64,000 nt of DNA from Nostoc sp. CHAB 5824 (GTDB lineage: Bacteria; Cyanobacteriota; Cyanobacteriia; Cyanobacteriales; Nostocaceae), in the NCBI RefSeq assembly GCF_020829665.1, contig NZ_JAIVFT010000001.1, positions 372,001 through 436,000 on the forward strand. Reading direction: 5' to 3'. The position numbers and the translations under genes are program-made. The number at the start of each line of letters is the position of its first letter. Within the stretch, counting starts at the first letter, position 1. The notes under the pieces are model-generated. The model made no database searches and had not been told where the DNA came from. It worked only from the letters and a program-made list of their open reading frames with translations. Below are positions 45,685-54,473 of the stretch, piece by piece.

Positions 45685-46824
45685 GTGGTTTTATTAAAAG
45701 GCTTTGAGATTGAGATTTATACTGGCACGCCTCAAGGTGAAATCGTTGGTCTCTCCGACAAAATTGTTGCGGATTTAGATGGATTTATGCGAGAGCCAGA
45801 TAGCCGCAACGTGGAATATATAACCGAACCATCCCATAATTACGAAAATTTATTATGTGCCTTGCTGCGTCCGAGGCGGGTGTTGCGAAACTACCTCAAT
45901 CGTTTGGGCGATTATACCCTGATACCAGGGAGTACTTTATCTTTGGGTGGGAGCGATCGCTTTCTCCGTTCCGACCCAGCAAACCCCTATCATGACTACA
46001 TTGAGAACACCTACGGGACAAAAGTAGTTACCGCCAGCGTACACATCAATGTAGGCATTAACGACCCAGAAGTATTAATGCGGGCCTGTCGGGTGATCCG
46101 TATGGAAGCACCTCTATTTCTAGCCCTCAGCGCCTCATCTCCCTTCCTCGATGGCAAAGCTACTGGCTATCACTCCACCCGTTGGGGCGTATTTCCACAA
46201 ACGCCTAGCCATGTGCCTTTATTTGCCAGCCACGCCAATCATATTCAGTGGGTGGAAGATCAACTCGTTGCTGGAACCATGCAAAACGTGCGGCATTTGT
46301 GGGCATCAGTGCGACCAAATGGCGATCGCCGTCCCTATGACCTAAATCGTCTAGAATTGAGAATTTGCGATTTAGTCACAGATCCCATTGCCTTGCTAGC
46401 CATTACTGCCTTATTAGAAGCGCGTTTGTTGCAAATAATCGAAAATCCCAGCATCGATCCGTTAACTCAAAGTATTTTCTCTGGCGAAAAACTGGTAACC
46501 CTGACTGCTGAGAACGAAGCTGCTGCTGCTGCTGGTAGTCTTGATGCTCAGTTGAAACATTGGCAAGATGGTAGAAGTATCCTAGCCAGAGATTGGATTT
46601 CTGAAATGTACCAAGATGTTTGGGCGATCGCTAAACAACGAGGTTTTGGCTGTTTCCTTTCCCCTTTGCATAAAATCCTCCGCGAAGGTAATGAAGCTCA
46701 ACAGTGGTTGCAATTACACGCAGTCGGTTTTGACAGCCAACGCGTCATCACTCAAGCTATTGTCGCCACCCAAGAGCGCGAAATCGAACTCGAAAACAAA
46801 TTGTGTTCATCCCTGCTGGCATAA
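45685..46824 (+). CDS. gshA: glutamate-cysteine ligase, cyanobacterial type
   Basis: The 379-residue protein matches the cyanobacterial family of glutamate-cysteine ligase, which makes gamma-glutamylcysteine, the first step of glutathione synthesis. Recognisable segments are LKGFEIEIYTG at the start, RNVEYITEPSHNYE, TASVHINVGINDPE, TGYHSTRWGVFPQ and NRLELRICDLVTD, which carry the acidic and Arg residues that bind ATP, metal and glutamate. It starts with GTG, supported by GAGGAG about 8 bases upstream. Length is normal for the family. Glutathione supply fits with the glutathione transferase gene about 10 kb downstream. Confidence 0.95.
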   Translation: MVLLKGFEIEIYTGTPQGEIVGLSDKIVADLDGFMREPDSRNVEYITEPSHNYENLLCALLRPRRVLRNYLNRLGDYTLIPGSTLSLGGSDRFLRSDPANPYHDYIENTYGTKVVTASVHINVGINDPEVLMRACRVIRMEAPLFLALSASSPFLDGKATGYHSTRWGVFPQTPSHVPLFASHANHIQWVEDQLVAGTMQNVRHLWASVRPNGDRRPYDLNRLELRICDLVTDPIALLAITALLEARLLQIIENPSIDPLTQSIFSGEKLVTLTAENEAAAAAGSLDAQLKHWQDGRSILARDWISEMYQDVWAIAKQRGFGCFLSPLHKILREGNEAQQWLQLHAVGFDSQRVITQAIVATQEREIELENKLCSSLLA

Positions 46825-47228
46825 TAGTTGAAGAGGCAAAGGGGCAGGCAGTAGGGGGCAGAGGAGAGAAGAAAGAGGTAATTTTTGATTCCCTTGCCCC
46901 GATCAAGAGTAACGCCTCTGCTCCCCACTCGCTACTCTTTGAATTCCCCGCATCTCCTGTCTTCAGACCAATGGTAGATTTTTTTTGAGACACTACTAGC
47001 CCTAAAAGACACAAGGATTTACTTTGCTTATATAAAACTTAATATTTACTGATTTTAGCTAAACATCCTCTCAGGCATTCCTCTGGGAGGGTTTACGCTT
47101 CGTTTTAAAAATTTAATCTATGGAGGATGCTTGATTATTATTAACAAAACCTATGAATAGCCTCCACCCTTTGGTAGATTTAACATAGACAATAGATTGT
47201 TTTATACAATACGTAGATTATACGGATA
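46825..47228. other. intergenic region, 404 bp
   Basis: The first 170 bases are unusually purine-rich then C-rich (GGGGCAGGCAGTAGGGGGCAG, split here as a typical Nostoc low-complexity spacer, and CTCCCCACTCG). The second part has a CATCCTCTCAGGC/GGGAGGG stretch and an AT-rich promoter-like run before trmL. No gene was identified. Confidence 0.5.
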
Positions 47229-47690
47229 ATGCCTCAGGTAGTTTTAGTTAACCCACAAATTCCTCCTAATACAGGTAATATTGCCCGTACTTGTGCAGCT
47301 ACGGGTACTGAGTTGCATTTAGTGGGACCTTTGGGGTTTGATATTAGCGATCGCTACCTCAAAAGAGCTGGCTTAGATTACTGGCCTTACGTCAACCTCC
47401 ACTATCACGAATCGCTAGAAACCTTTAAAACCTTACATCAGAAGCGTGGAGGCAGATGGTTGGGTTTTACTGTCGGTGGAAATTGTAATTACGTAAGCTT
47501 TCAGTTTGAACCTGATGATTGGCTGTTGTTTGGTAGTGAAACCACGGGCTTACCACCAGCAATTCTGTCAGATTGCGATGCTACTCTGTATATTCCCATG
47601 AGCCAACCGGGGGTTCGCAGCTTGAATCTATCAGTGAGTGTGGCAATTAGCTTATTTGAAACTCGTCGTCAGTTAGGCTATTTACAATAG
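47229..47690 (+). CDS. trmL: tRNA (cytidine/uridine-34 2'-O)-methyltransferase
   Basis: This 153-residue protein is a minimal SpoU/SPOUT methyltransferase. NPQIPPNTGNIARTCAATG at the N-terminus (motif 1), LFGSETTGLP (motif 2) and IPMSQPGVRSLNLSVSVAI (motif 3) form the trefoil-knot AdoMet site. TrmL dimers methylate the ribose of the wobble base of tRNA-Leu isoacceptors. The length is typical. The promoter is probably in the AT-rich stretch just upstream. A 75-codon open frame after the stop looks spurious. Confidence 0.9.
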   Translation: MPQVVLVNPQIPPNTGNIARTCAATGTELHLVGPLGFDISDRYLKRAGLDYWPYVNLHYHESLETFKTLHQKRGGRWLGFTVGGNCNYVSFQFEPDDWLLFGSETTGLPPAILSDCDATLYIPMSQPGVRSLNLSVSVAISLFETRRQLGYLQ

Positions 47691-47948
47691 TTGTTTACCC
47701 TGATGTTTATAAGTAAATATACTTGTAGGCTATCTAGAAATTTATTAGACGAGTTATTTGTGGCTGCAAAAATTTTCTTGCTTACTGCAATAATATGTAA
47801 AACAAGATACCTAAAATTGGGTTTATCCGCAAATTGTAGTGGAAGATACTTACAAGTAAGGGAAGGTTGTTATAAGAAATTTGTATATAAAACTTGGGAT
47901 ATTGCCAAATTTGAATGATAGATTTTGATGAATTTGAAACATCCTAAA

Positions 47949-48239
47949 TTGGGGAACAAAAGGGCTAAACGCCAGTCATATTGGACATTTAAGCCATTTT
48001 AGTTCGAGCAACGCTAGAAAGCAGCCCCAAAGTAGCCGATAGATCGTACGGTTGTTTTTTAGGGAATAATCAACGTAAAGTCTCGTGTTTAGAAGACTGA
48101 TTGGGTAGAAATATCTTGAAGATATCTACAGTAGGGGGCATCACTTTTCCAGAAGTCGCAGCAATTTAATTCTCGGCAGCGACTATGGACTTGGCAAACA
48201 GTTTGTCCAGTCCCCGCGATTGACGCAAGACAAGCGCGG
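47949..48239 (+). ncRNA. highly structured RNA candidate upstream of LysM/M23 gene
   Basis: The stretch contains consecutive stems: TTGGGG (47949) with CCCCAA (48025), GGCTAAA (47963) with TTTAAGCC (47988), and a GTAGA..ATATCT hairpin (48105-48129). These are followed by AGTCGC/GCGACT (48154-48184), GGACTTGGCAAA/TTTGTCCAGTCC (48187-48213) and CCGCG/CGCGG (48214-48239). Adjacent helices with almost no gap suggest a folded RNA rather than chance. It lies 244 bases before the peptidase start within a 790-bp gene-free spacer. It may be a leader element or an independent RNA. The hallmarks of the c-di-AMP (ydaO) riboswitch, an obvious candidate before a wall hydrolase, were not convincingly found. 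Confidence 0.4.
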
Positions 48240-48470
48240 ATAATGGTAAAGAGTAAAACGTCCTAAGTGGTGTGAGGAGTGGTTCGGACAAGTAAACACA
48301 GCAAATTTTCAGTTTTGCTAACACGTGTGAACTTGTTTAAATCAGAGAAGCAGGTTAATCTTGCGTAAGCATCTCTGGTGAATGTGATCTTGATCTATCA
48401 TTTGTTGTGATCTAAATCATTGACTAGTATCCAACTGAAAAATCGAGGTCAGTTAAGCGCTAGTGATCAT

Positions 48471-48477
48471 AGGAGGT
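48471..48477 (+). promoter_or_regulatory. strong Shine-Dalgarno site deciding a TTG start
   Basis: AGGAGGT lies with ideal spacing before TTG 48483. This is a much better start than the TTG at 48420, which has no ribosome site, and it places a basic KRALKKRVK sequence at the N-terminus. Confidence 0.8.
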
Positions 48478-48482
48478 CGTCT

Positions 48483-50780
48483 TTGAAACGAGCATTGAAA
48501 AAGAGAGTAAAAGCTGTGTTGAACAATAACCCCAGCAGCGATGATGCCCCGGTAGAACTGCTAAATGTGATAAATCCAAAAGTTAACCGCCGGGTGCGGA
48601 CAAAAGCCGCCATGATTGGCTTGGCAATTTCTATGGGAGCAACCAGCCTTTTGGTGACTCGACAAAGCGATCAAGCCCAAGCAGCGGTGCCTGTAGGTAG
48701 CCAAAAGGCAACTTCAATGATTCCTGCTGTTCCTGACACTGAGGTGAAATTCGCCTCCACAAAGCTGGAGTCCCAAGCAGTCTCATCAGCGAGCGTGCCG
48801 GAAAATCCTGTAATAGTGGAACCAACGGCAGTCTCACAAGTGCCTGGGCTTGAAGCTAAATGGCAAGTCGCGGCAAATGGAATGTCTTTGCAAGTTCCTG
48901 CATCAGAAACGTTTTCCCAAGGAACAGCGGTTTATAAAAATTCTACCTACCTGAAGCCTCAAGTGGCACAGGGATTGAACAATACCTTAGCTGAGACTAG
49001 TTTTCCAACAGTCAATAATCTGTCTGACTCTAGTGCTGATGGTGTTGGTATTACAAATGCATCACTAACTGCCCAGTCACAAATAGTGGCAACGTCAACC
49101 GCAGCTAACAGTGAAATAAATGCACAACTTAAGGCGCAACAAGAGTTCGCACTGAATCGCTTACAAGAAAAATCGAACCGTTTAAGAAAAAGTCTGGCAC
49201 AGTTGCGGTCTGGGGAAACCAAAAATTTATCACAAGCTGATATGGGGTTGGCGCAACCGACGACTGTAGTTGAAAAGACTGTATTAGCCCAGTCGGACAC
49301 TTCTGGCGATGTAAGCAAAGCGAACTTGATATCGAAGTTAAAACAGAAGACACAGACGAATGCACTGACACCAGCTACGCCAACAGTTATTGCGTCCTCG
49401 ACTCAAACAGCTTACGAAGTTAAGCCTGGAGATACCCTAGCAGCGATCGCCACCAGACATAACACTTCCGTATCAGAACTAGTTAAGGCAAATAACCTCA
49501 ATAATCCAAATGAACTGCAAATTAGTCAAAAACTGATTATTCCAGCAGTCGCTCAAGTTGAGGCAATTGTAGCGAAGAACCCTACTTTTGTAGAGTCTAG
49601 CGATACTCCTCATGTTGCCACTTCCTCTGTAAACATTGGTAGTGCCAACTCATATCTACCTACTTCACAATCACCAACTATTGCCGACAACAGTAGTAGC
49701 ATTACCGTCCCTACACCGGTAACTGTTCAGATTCAGGCAAATAGTGCAACCGAGTTAGAAACAGCCCCCACTGCTGTTACTTCTTATGGCGTCGGTGGTG
49801 ACATTCCAGTGCCACAAGCTTTTGCCGAAATGCAACAGCCTAAAACACCAACAAATAGGGTAGCAAGGGGCAACAATAACAATAATGACCGTTTGCGGGG
49901 CTTACAAGCGGAAATCCAAAGGTTACAGCAGAAATATCGCGCTCAACAGTCTGGGAACTTAGTTGTGTCAGCAGCAGCTACCGAAACTAATAATGCTGCG
50001 ATACAGCTTACTCCTATTTCTATCCCCAATAATTTCCCTGTACCCAACTCTGCTACTCGACCGAATAGTGTAGCGATACCAATTCCGGTTCCTACACCGA
50101 TTCGGAGTAACTATAGCGCTCAACCAATTAAGTCCCAATTCCGTACTACTGTACGCCTGAACGAACCAGTAAACACTGAGTTCTTGCCTAATCTTGGTTC
50201 TGCTAGTCAGTGGACTCCCTCTCGCACTCCATCTGCCACAAAGGTTGCAACGCCTTCTGGAAGAGTCAATGCCTCTGACTCCTTAGGAAAGATGCGGGGA
50301 ACCACAGTTTCTCCACAGATAGTACCGCCTTTGGCAGCAGTGGATCAATATTTGCCCAGACCCATTGACGAACTTACACCTCCTCCATCTTCCTCAACCA
50401 TTGCTTACACATGGCCGGCAAAGGGCACCCTCACCTCTGGCTATGGCTGGCGCTGGGGTAGAATGCACAAAGGAATTGACGTTGCTAACTCCACTGGCAC
50501 GCCAGTTGTCGCCTCAGCTGAGGGGACGATAGAAAAAGCTGGTTGGAACAAAGGTGGTTACGGCAACCTTGTCGAAATCCGTCATCCTGATGGCAGTACG
50601 ACTCGTTATGCTCATAACAGCAAGATTCTGGTGCAACCTGGTCAGCAGGTGAATCAAGGAGAAACAATTGCTTTAATGGGTAGCACTGGTCACAGTACTG
50701 GCCCACACACCCACTTTGAAATTCATCCATCAGGTAAGGGTGCTGTTAACCCAATAGCTATGTTACCGGATCGGCTGTAG
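48483..50780 (+). CDS. LysM and M23 peptidase-domain protein (cell-wall hydrolase or regulator)
   Basis: The protein is about 765 residues from TTG 48483. It has a basic N-terminus, a hydrophobic segment (about 42-58, AAMIGLAISMGATSLLV) that anchors or exports it, and a long Ser/Thr/Pro-rich region with a coiled coil. A LysM domain (YEVKPGDTLAAIATRHNTS to LIIP, about residues 310-355) binds peptidoglycan. A Pro/Asn-rich linker leads to a C-terminal M23 domain (SGYGWRWGRMHKGIDVAN, HNS, HTHFEIH) with the zinc ligands H..D and HxH intact. Such proteins cut or organise peptidoglycan at septa. It is preceded by a structured leader and followed by a clear terminator. Confidence 0.9.
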   Translation: MKRALKKRVKAVLNNNPSSDDAPVELLNVINPKVNRRVRTKAAMIGLAISMGATSLLVTRQSDQAQAAVPVGSQKATSMIPAVPDTEVKFASTKLESQAVSSASVPENPVIVEPTAVSQVPGLEAKWQVAANGMSLQVPASETFSQGTAVYKNSTYLKPQVAQGLNNTLAETSFPTVNNLSDSSADGVGITNASLTAQSQIVATSTAANSEINAQLKAQQEFALNRLQEKSNRLRKSLAQLRSGETKNLSQADMGLAQPTTVVEKTVLAQSDTSGDVSKANLISKLKQKTQTNALTPATPTVIASSTQTAYEVKPGDTLAAIATRHNTSVSELVKANNLNNPNELQISQKLIIPAVAQVEAIVAKNPTFVESSDTPHVATSSVNIGSANSYLPTSQSPTIADNSSSITVPTPVTVQIQANSATELETAPTAVTSYGVGGDIPVPQAFAEMQQPKTPTNRVARGNNNNNDRLRGLQAEIQRLQQKYRAQQSGNLVVSAAATETNNAAIQLTPISIPNNFPVPNSATRPNSVAIPIPVPTPIRSNYSAQPIKSQFRTTVRLNEPVNTEFLPNLGSASQWTPSRTPSATKVATPSGRVNASDSLGKMRGTTVSPQIVPPLAAVDQYLPRPIDELTPPPSSSTIAYTWPAKGTLTSGYGWRWGRMHKGIDVANSTGTPVVASAEGTIEKAGWNKGGYGNLVEIRHPDGSTTRYAHNSKILVQPGQQVNQGETIALMGSTGHSTGPHTHFEIHPSGKGAVNPIAMLPDRL

Positions 50781-50820
50781 TTCTTGGCTGTCTGTAACTA
50801 AATTATTGCCTTGTTTAGTT

Positions 50821-50845
50821 GAGGGAGTTTACCTCCCTCTTTTGC
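50821..50845 (+). terminator. intrinsic terminator
   Basis: GAGGGAG and CTCCCTC pair around TTTAC, followed by TTTTGCTTT. It lies 40 bases after the LysM/M23 gene stop. Confidence 0.85.
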
Positions 50846-50948
50846 TTTCTATTGCCTCAACAGGGATGAAAGCTGTAAAAAAAATTGCAAAAAAGGTTAG
50901 CCTTGAGCAAATTTATATGCTATATTAGTTGATGATTTGGAAAGACAT

Positions 50949-51022
50949 GGCTCAGTAGCTCAGTTGGTTAGAGCACGGGACTCATAAGCCTGGGGTCGTT
51001 GGTTCAACTCCGACCTGAGCCA
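50949..51022 (+). tRNA. tRNA-Met (anticodon CAT)
   Basis: The 74-nt cloverleaf has acceptor GGCTCAG/CTGAGCC, D-arm GCTC/GAGC, anticodon loop CTCATAA, and T-arm GTTGG/CCGAC around TTCAACT; the discriminator is A. The anticodon stem CGGGA/GCCTG has a G-U pair and an A31-G39 mismatch next to the loop. The acceptor end fits elongator Met; a tRNA-Ile with modified CAT is less likely. CCA is not encoded. Confidence 0.93.
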
Positions 51023-51097
51023 CTTTAAAAGTTATAAGTAGAGTTAATATAGAGTAACTTTGACTGCTCTGTAAGAGGCAAGTTTGACCTCTAATAC

Positions 51098-51784
51098 TTA
51101 GGACTCAGCACTAACTGTTTGATGAGTTTGTAGCCAGTTGAGTAAATCAGCGATGTCTACGACGGGCTACGCCAACGCACTAAAATCTAACAAAGCCTCA
51201 CCCAGTGCTTCCAATTGTTCTAGAGAAAGACCCTGAATCTGTTCTCGAACCTGTTGTGGTAACTCTCCTACCCGTTTTTGTAGCTGTCGTAGTACAAGTG
51301 TTTGTGCTTGTTCCTGTTGTCCTTCCTCCTTCCCTCGCTCGTAGCCAATGCGCTCGCCTGTGGTAATGTAACTCATGCTACGCTCCTGCTCGAATTGTTT
51401 AAACTCCTGCCAAAATTCTGCTTCTAATCCTTTTGGTAAAATCATAACCCAATCAATAAAACGATAGAGGTTACGAATATCCTAGGAAAACATTCTTTGA
51501 GCAAAATTATCTTCCGATTTTGCCTGAATTTCGACATGAATCAACAGCCAAATTTCCTCTCCTTGAATTTGCCAGACTTTGACCAATTTATCTGCATATC
51601 TTCTACCAAGTTCTGCTTCTCGAACTATTTGTTGAAATTCCTTATCAAGAAACTCGTGGGGACGTTCCCAATTAATTAGTGCTGCTGTTTGCGGAAAGAA
51701 AAATTGCATTGCTTGTGGGAAGTAAGCTTCTAGGATTTCTTTCCACAGGGAATCATTATCGGCTCTTTCTCGTTCCTCGCTCAT
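51098..51784 (-). pseudogene. decayed Rpn-family (DUF4351-type) PD-(D/E)XK gene
   Basis: The N-terminal part (MSEERERADNDSLWKEILEAYFP and so on, to FAQRMFS, 51784-51485) and the C-terminal part (NLYRFIDWVMILPKGLEAEF onward) are those of cyanobacterial Rpn/transposase-like nucleases. The middle, normally over 100 residues, is deleted, and the junction carries an in-frame TAG (51482-51484). A second in-frame TAG (51167-51169) comes from a 29-bp dispersed repeat, after which the original tail (DLLNWLQTHQTVSAES) resumes in frame to TAA at 51098. The PD-(D/E)XK core is largely lost, so no nuclease is expected. Confidence 0.8.
51150..51178 (-). repeat. 29-bp dispersed repeat inside Rpn pseudogene
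   Basis: On the minus strand it reads GCGTTGGCGTAGCCCGTCG to ACATCGC, one mismatch from the copies at 23908 and 25478. Read in the Rpn frame it gives ALA-stop-PVVDIA. Confidence 0.85.
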
Positions 51785-52083
51785 GAGTTGATTGGTAGAT
51801 TCATGTTCTTGATAATAAGATGGGAGCAGCCGATATTCTTCAGCAGGTTAGAAGTTCCTCGGTCAAGAAAATTATATACAAAAGTCAGCAAACATAGATT
51901 TTGGGATCAAAACCACTTTTTGATGGTGCTATTTTACTTGAACAACTAAATACTTTATCGCTGAAAAATTTTCATCAGAGCGAACTGGAAATTCAGCCTT
52001 TTGTTACACTTTGGAAATAAAAGTTTACATTAAAATTTACAAATAGTGAGTGGTGAGCTATAGCTATCTCTTAATACTCAGCA
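51785..52083. other. intergenic region, 299 bp
   Basis: An AT-rich spacer between the Rpn pseudogene and the debranching-enzyme gene. It ends in AGTGGTGAGC and CTCAGCACT spacer motifs. No gene or convincing signal was identified. Confidence 0.4.
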
Positions 52084-54342
52084 CTATTTTTTAAGGTGGC
52101 GGATGACTTCGGCAACTGACCAAGCTTGAGCGATCGCTCCTCTGGGTGTGTGAGGTGAATCACCATCAAAAATCTCAGAAATAGAACCAAGACAAGCGTC
52201 AAATAAGAAGTGATCTAGCAGAGGTTGCCAATCAAAAGGCAGCGATCGCTGTGGATAAAAACGTTGCCAAGCCCGAATATATGGCCCAATTAGCCAAGCC
52301 CAAACAGTGCCTTGGTGATAAGCGCGATCGCGTTGCTCTTGGTTACCCTCATATCTCCCTTTATATTCGGGATCTCCTGGATCAAGACTGCGAAGGCCAT
52401 AGGGGGTGAGCAAGCTGATAGTTGCCAAATCTAGTATTTGACACCCTTGCTGTAAAGAAAAGCCACAATGGTGCAGCGACAGCGCCAAAACGGCATTGGG
52501 ACGAATTTGGAAATTACGGCGATCGTCCGGCTCAATGGTATCGTACAGATAACCCAGATGAGGATTCCAGAACTTTTGTAGCGAGGTTTTCACGAGTTGC
52601 GCTTGTTGAGCATAACGCTGTGCTTGCTTAGTGAGACGCACTGGCTCACCAAACTCAAGCTGGCTCAATCGTTCTGCCCACTGACTTAGCCAACATAAAG
52701 CTGAATACCACAGCGCATTGATTTCCACTGGCTTACCGTAACGGGGAGTGACAGGGTGTGCCCCAATTACCACATCCATCCAGGTAAGGGCTACACCAGG
52801 AGCATCCCAACTAACTAGCCCATCGGTAGCATCGATCTGGATATTGAAATGTGTACCACCGACAAATCCTTTGTAGATTTGCTGTACTATAGGAAATTGC
52901 TCTGCCAAAAATTCCCAATCTTGGGTAGCTTCTAAATAAAGTCCTAAAGTTTCAATCCACCACAACGTTGCATCAATACTGTTATAAATTGGTTCTCCAT
53001 TGACATCAGGAAATGCATTAGGAATCAAACCGTGGCGACAATAATGCCCAAAAGTCCGCAATACTCCTTTTGCTAGGTCAAAGCGCTGTGGAACTAGTGC
53101 CAAACCCGGTAAGGCGATTAATGTATTGCGTCCCCAGTCATTAAACCAGTGATAACCAGCAATGGTCGTAGGGCCAGCAATTGAGGCTCGATAGACGATA
53201 AACTGATCGCTTGCTTTAATTAGTTGCTGCCAGATTGGGGATTGGGCATGGAGCATTGGGCATGGCGCATTGGGCATGGGCAAGAGGACTTGGGGACAAG
53301 GAGAATTGGGGACAAGGGGAAAGACTTGTTTCAAGTTCTCACCTCTTGTCCCCTTGTCCCCTTGTCCCCTTGTCTCCCCTGCTCCCCCTGCCCCCTGCTC
53401 CCCGCTCCCTGCCCCTCTGCCTCCTTGACTCCATCCAAAAATCTGGGAGAGCCGTTTTTGCTCTGCTTCTATCGCTTCTGCAAAGGTTTCGGAGGTGAGA
53501 ACACCTGCCATCGAGTCGGGAAAACCTACTCGTGCTTCTAAAGTCACCGTATCTCCTGGTTGCAGTGTGACTATCAAGTAACCAGGACTGTAGAGGTCTT
53601 CCTTGTCGCCTAATCCCCGTTTTGTCTCCTCAGGCAATCCATAATTCCAATACCAAACTGTATCTGTTTGATATTTTCCTTGTGTCCAGCGCAAGTGCCA
53701 AGGTATACCGAAATGCCCAGAATTTTTTGCTTGCAGACAGACTTGCTGTTGCCCAAGCAATTCTGAGAACTGTAATCCTGGACTAGCAGTTTGCTGATGG
53801 TGAAAGTCACGTTCTGCTATCAGCAGTCGCAGCCGTAAAATCGCTGTATCACTTCCGTTATAGCGATATTGAATCAAAATTCGATGGCAAAATGGGGAGT
53901 GGGTAATAGGCAGTGGGCAGTAGAAATTATCATTATCTTCCCCATTGCCCCTAATTCCTAAAGGAGGCTTCAAGTTCCCCAGTCCCCAGTCCCCAGTCTC
54001 CACCAACCCATAGGGCATCACCAATTGTCTAGTTAACTGCCAGTTATCTTGACCCCAAATCCATTTTGGAACTGGGTTAATATCAAAACAGCGCAGCAGT
54101 TCGTAGCCTGTCGGCTCAATCTGGCCGTTACCCCAAAAATTTGTCCCCAGTGCCACAACGCTCCCTAATACTTCTAAGCTAGCTTCTAGGTGCGAAAACA
54201 GCAGAGTGCGCTCAGAAGGAGGGTTTGTAGCGGCAAACAGCCAACCGTGATAAGTGCGCGTGCGGACATCAGAAACCGTACCGCTGGCAAAACTTCCCAA
54301 GCCATTGGTAAGCAACCATTCTCTTGTATCTAAATCAAGCAT
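52084..54342 (-). CDS. glycogen debranching enzyme (amylo-alpha-1,6-glucosidase, GH133-like) with two low-complexity insertions
   Basis: The 752-residue protein has the bacterial debranching N-terminal domain (TREWLLTNGLGSFASGTVSD, RTRTYHGWLFAA) and a C-terminal alpha/alpha barrel (GYHWFNDWGRNTLIALPG, NSIDATLWWIETL, DQGTVWAWLIGPY-like YHQGTVWAWLIGPY). It removes alpha-1,6 branches from glycogen. Residues about 115-149 and 306-370 are encoded by spacer-like short repeats and read as low-complexity Gly/Pro/Ser stretches; without them the length would be close to the usual 650. It lies in the same region as glgC and a GH13 gene, consistent with glycogen turnover. Confidence 0.88.
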   Translation of the reverse strand: MLDLDTREWLLTNGLGSFASGTVSDVRTRTYHGWLFAATNPPSERTLLFSHLEASLEVLGSVVALGTNFWGNGQIEPTGYELLRCFDINPVPKWIWGQDNWQLTRQLVMPYGLVETGDWGLGNLKPPLGIRGNGEDNDNFYCPLPITHSPFCHRILIQYRYNGSDTAILRLRLLIAERDFHHQQTASPGLQFSELLGQQQVCLQAKNSGHFGIPWHLRWTQGKYQTDTVWYWNYGLPEETKRGLGDKEDLYSPGYLIVTLQPGDTVTLEARVGFPDSMAGVLTSETFAEAIEAEQKRLSQIFGWSQGGRGAGSGEQGAGGAGETRGQGDKGTRGENLKQVFPLVPNSPCPQVLLPMPNAPCPMLHAQSPIWQQLIKASDQFIVYRASIAGPTTIAGYHWFNDWGRNTLIALPGLALVPQRFDLAKGVLRTFGHYCRHGLIPNAFPDVNGEPIYNSIDATLWWIETLGLYLEATQDWEFLAEQFPIVQQIYKGFVGGTHFNIQIDATDGLVSWDAPGVALTWMDVVIGAHPVTPRYGKPVEINALWYSALCWLSQWAERLSQLEFGEPVRLTKQAQRYAQQAQLVKTSLQKFWNPHLGYLYDTIEPDDRRNFQIRPNAVLALSLHHCGFSLQQGCQILDLATISLLTPYGLRSLDPGDPEYKGRYEGNQEQRDRAYHQGTVWAWLIGPYIRAWQRFYPQRSLPFDWQPLLDHFLFDACLGSISEIFDGDSPHTPRGAIAQAWSVAEVIRHLKK
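53234..53425. repeat. short-repeat insertion 1 in debranching gene
   Basis: Tandem TTGTCCCC octamers (53346-53377) are flanked by GGGCATGG-type repeats on one side and CTCCCCGCTCCC-type runs on the other. The block stays in frame and codes a Gly/Pro/Arg-rich stretch of about 64 residues. Confidence 0.75.
53895..54000. repeat. short-repeat insertion 2 in debranching gene
   Basis: Three CCCCAGT heptamers (53977-53997) adjoin GGGCAGTGGG-like runs. The block is in frame and adds about 35 residues to the N-terminal domain. Confidence 0.7.
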
Positions 54343-54473
54343 TTGCTACTCAAAATCGTTATGAGTATGATATAGTCGTAACAGATCGTAATTAAACTGT
54401 GAGAGCGTGAATGGGTGAGTTTTACTTGACCCGAATTCTAACGCTACTAAACCGATAAAGGAGAATTAGGTTA

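Noticed and set aside
47691..47918. 75-codon frame after trmL
   Set aside because: It starts with TTG directly after the trmL stop, has no ribosome site and no recognisable composition or family.
47949..48239. c-di-AMP (ydaO) riboswitch call
   Set aside because: Gene context would fit, but the conserved purine-rich core blocks could not be placed convincingly, so only a generic structured RNA is reported.
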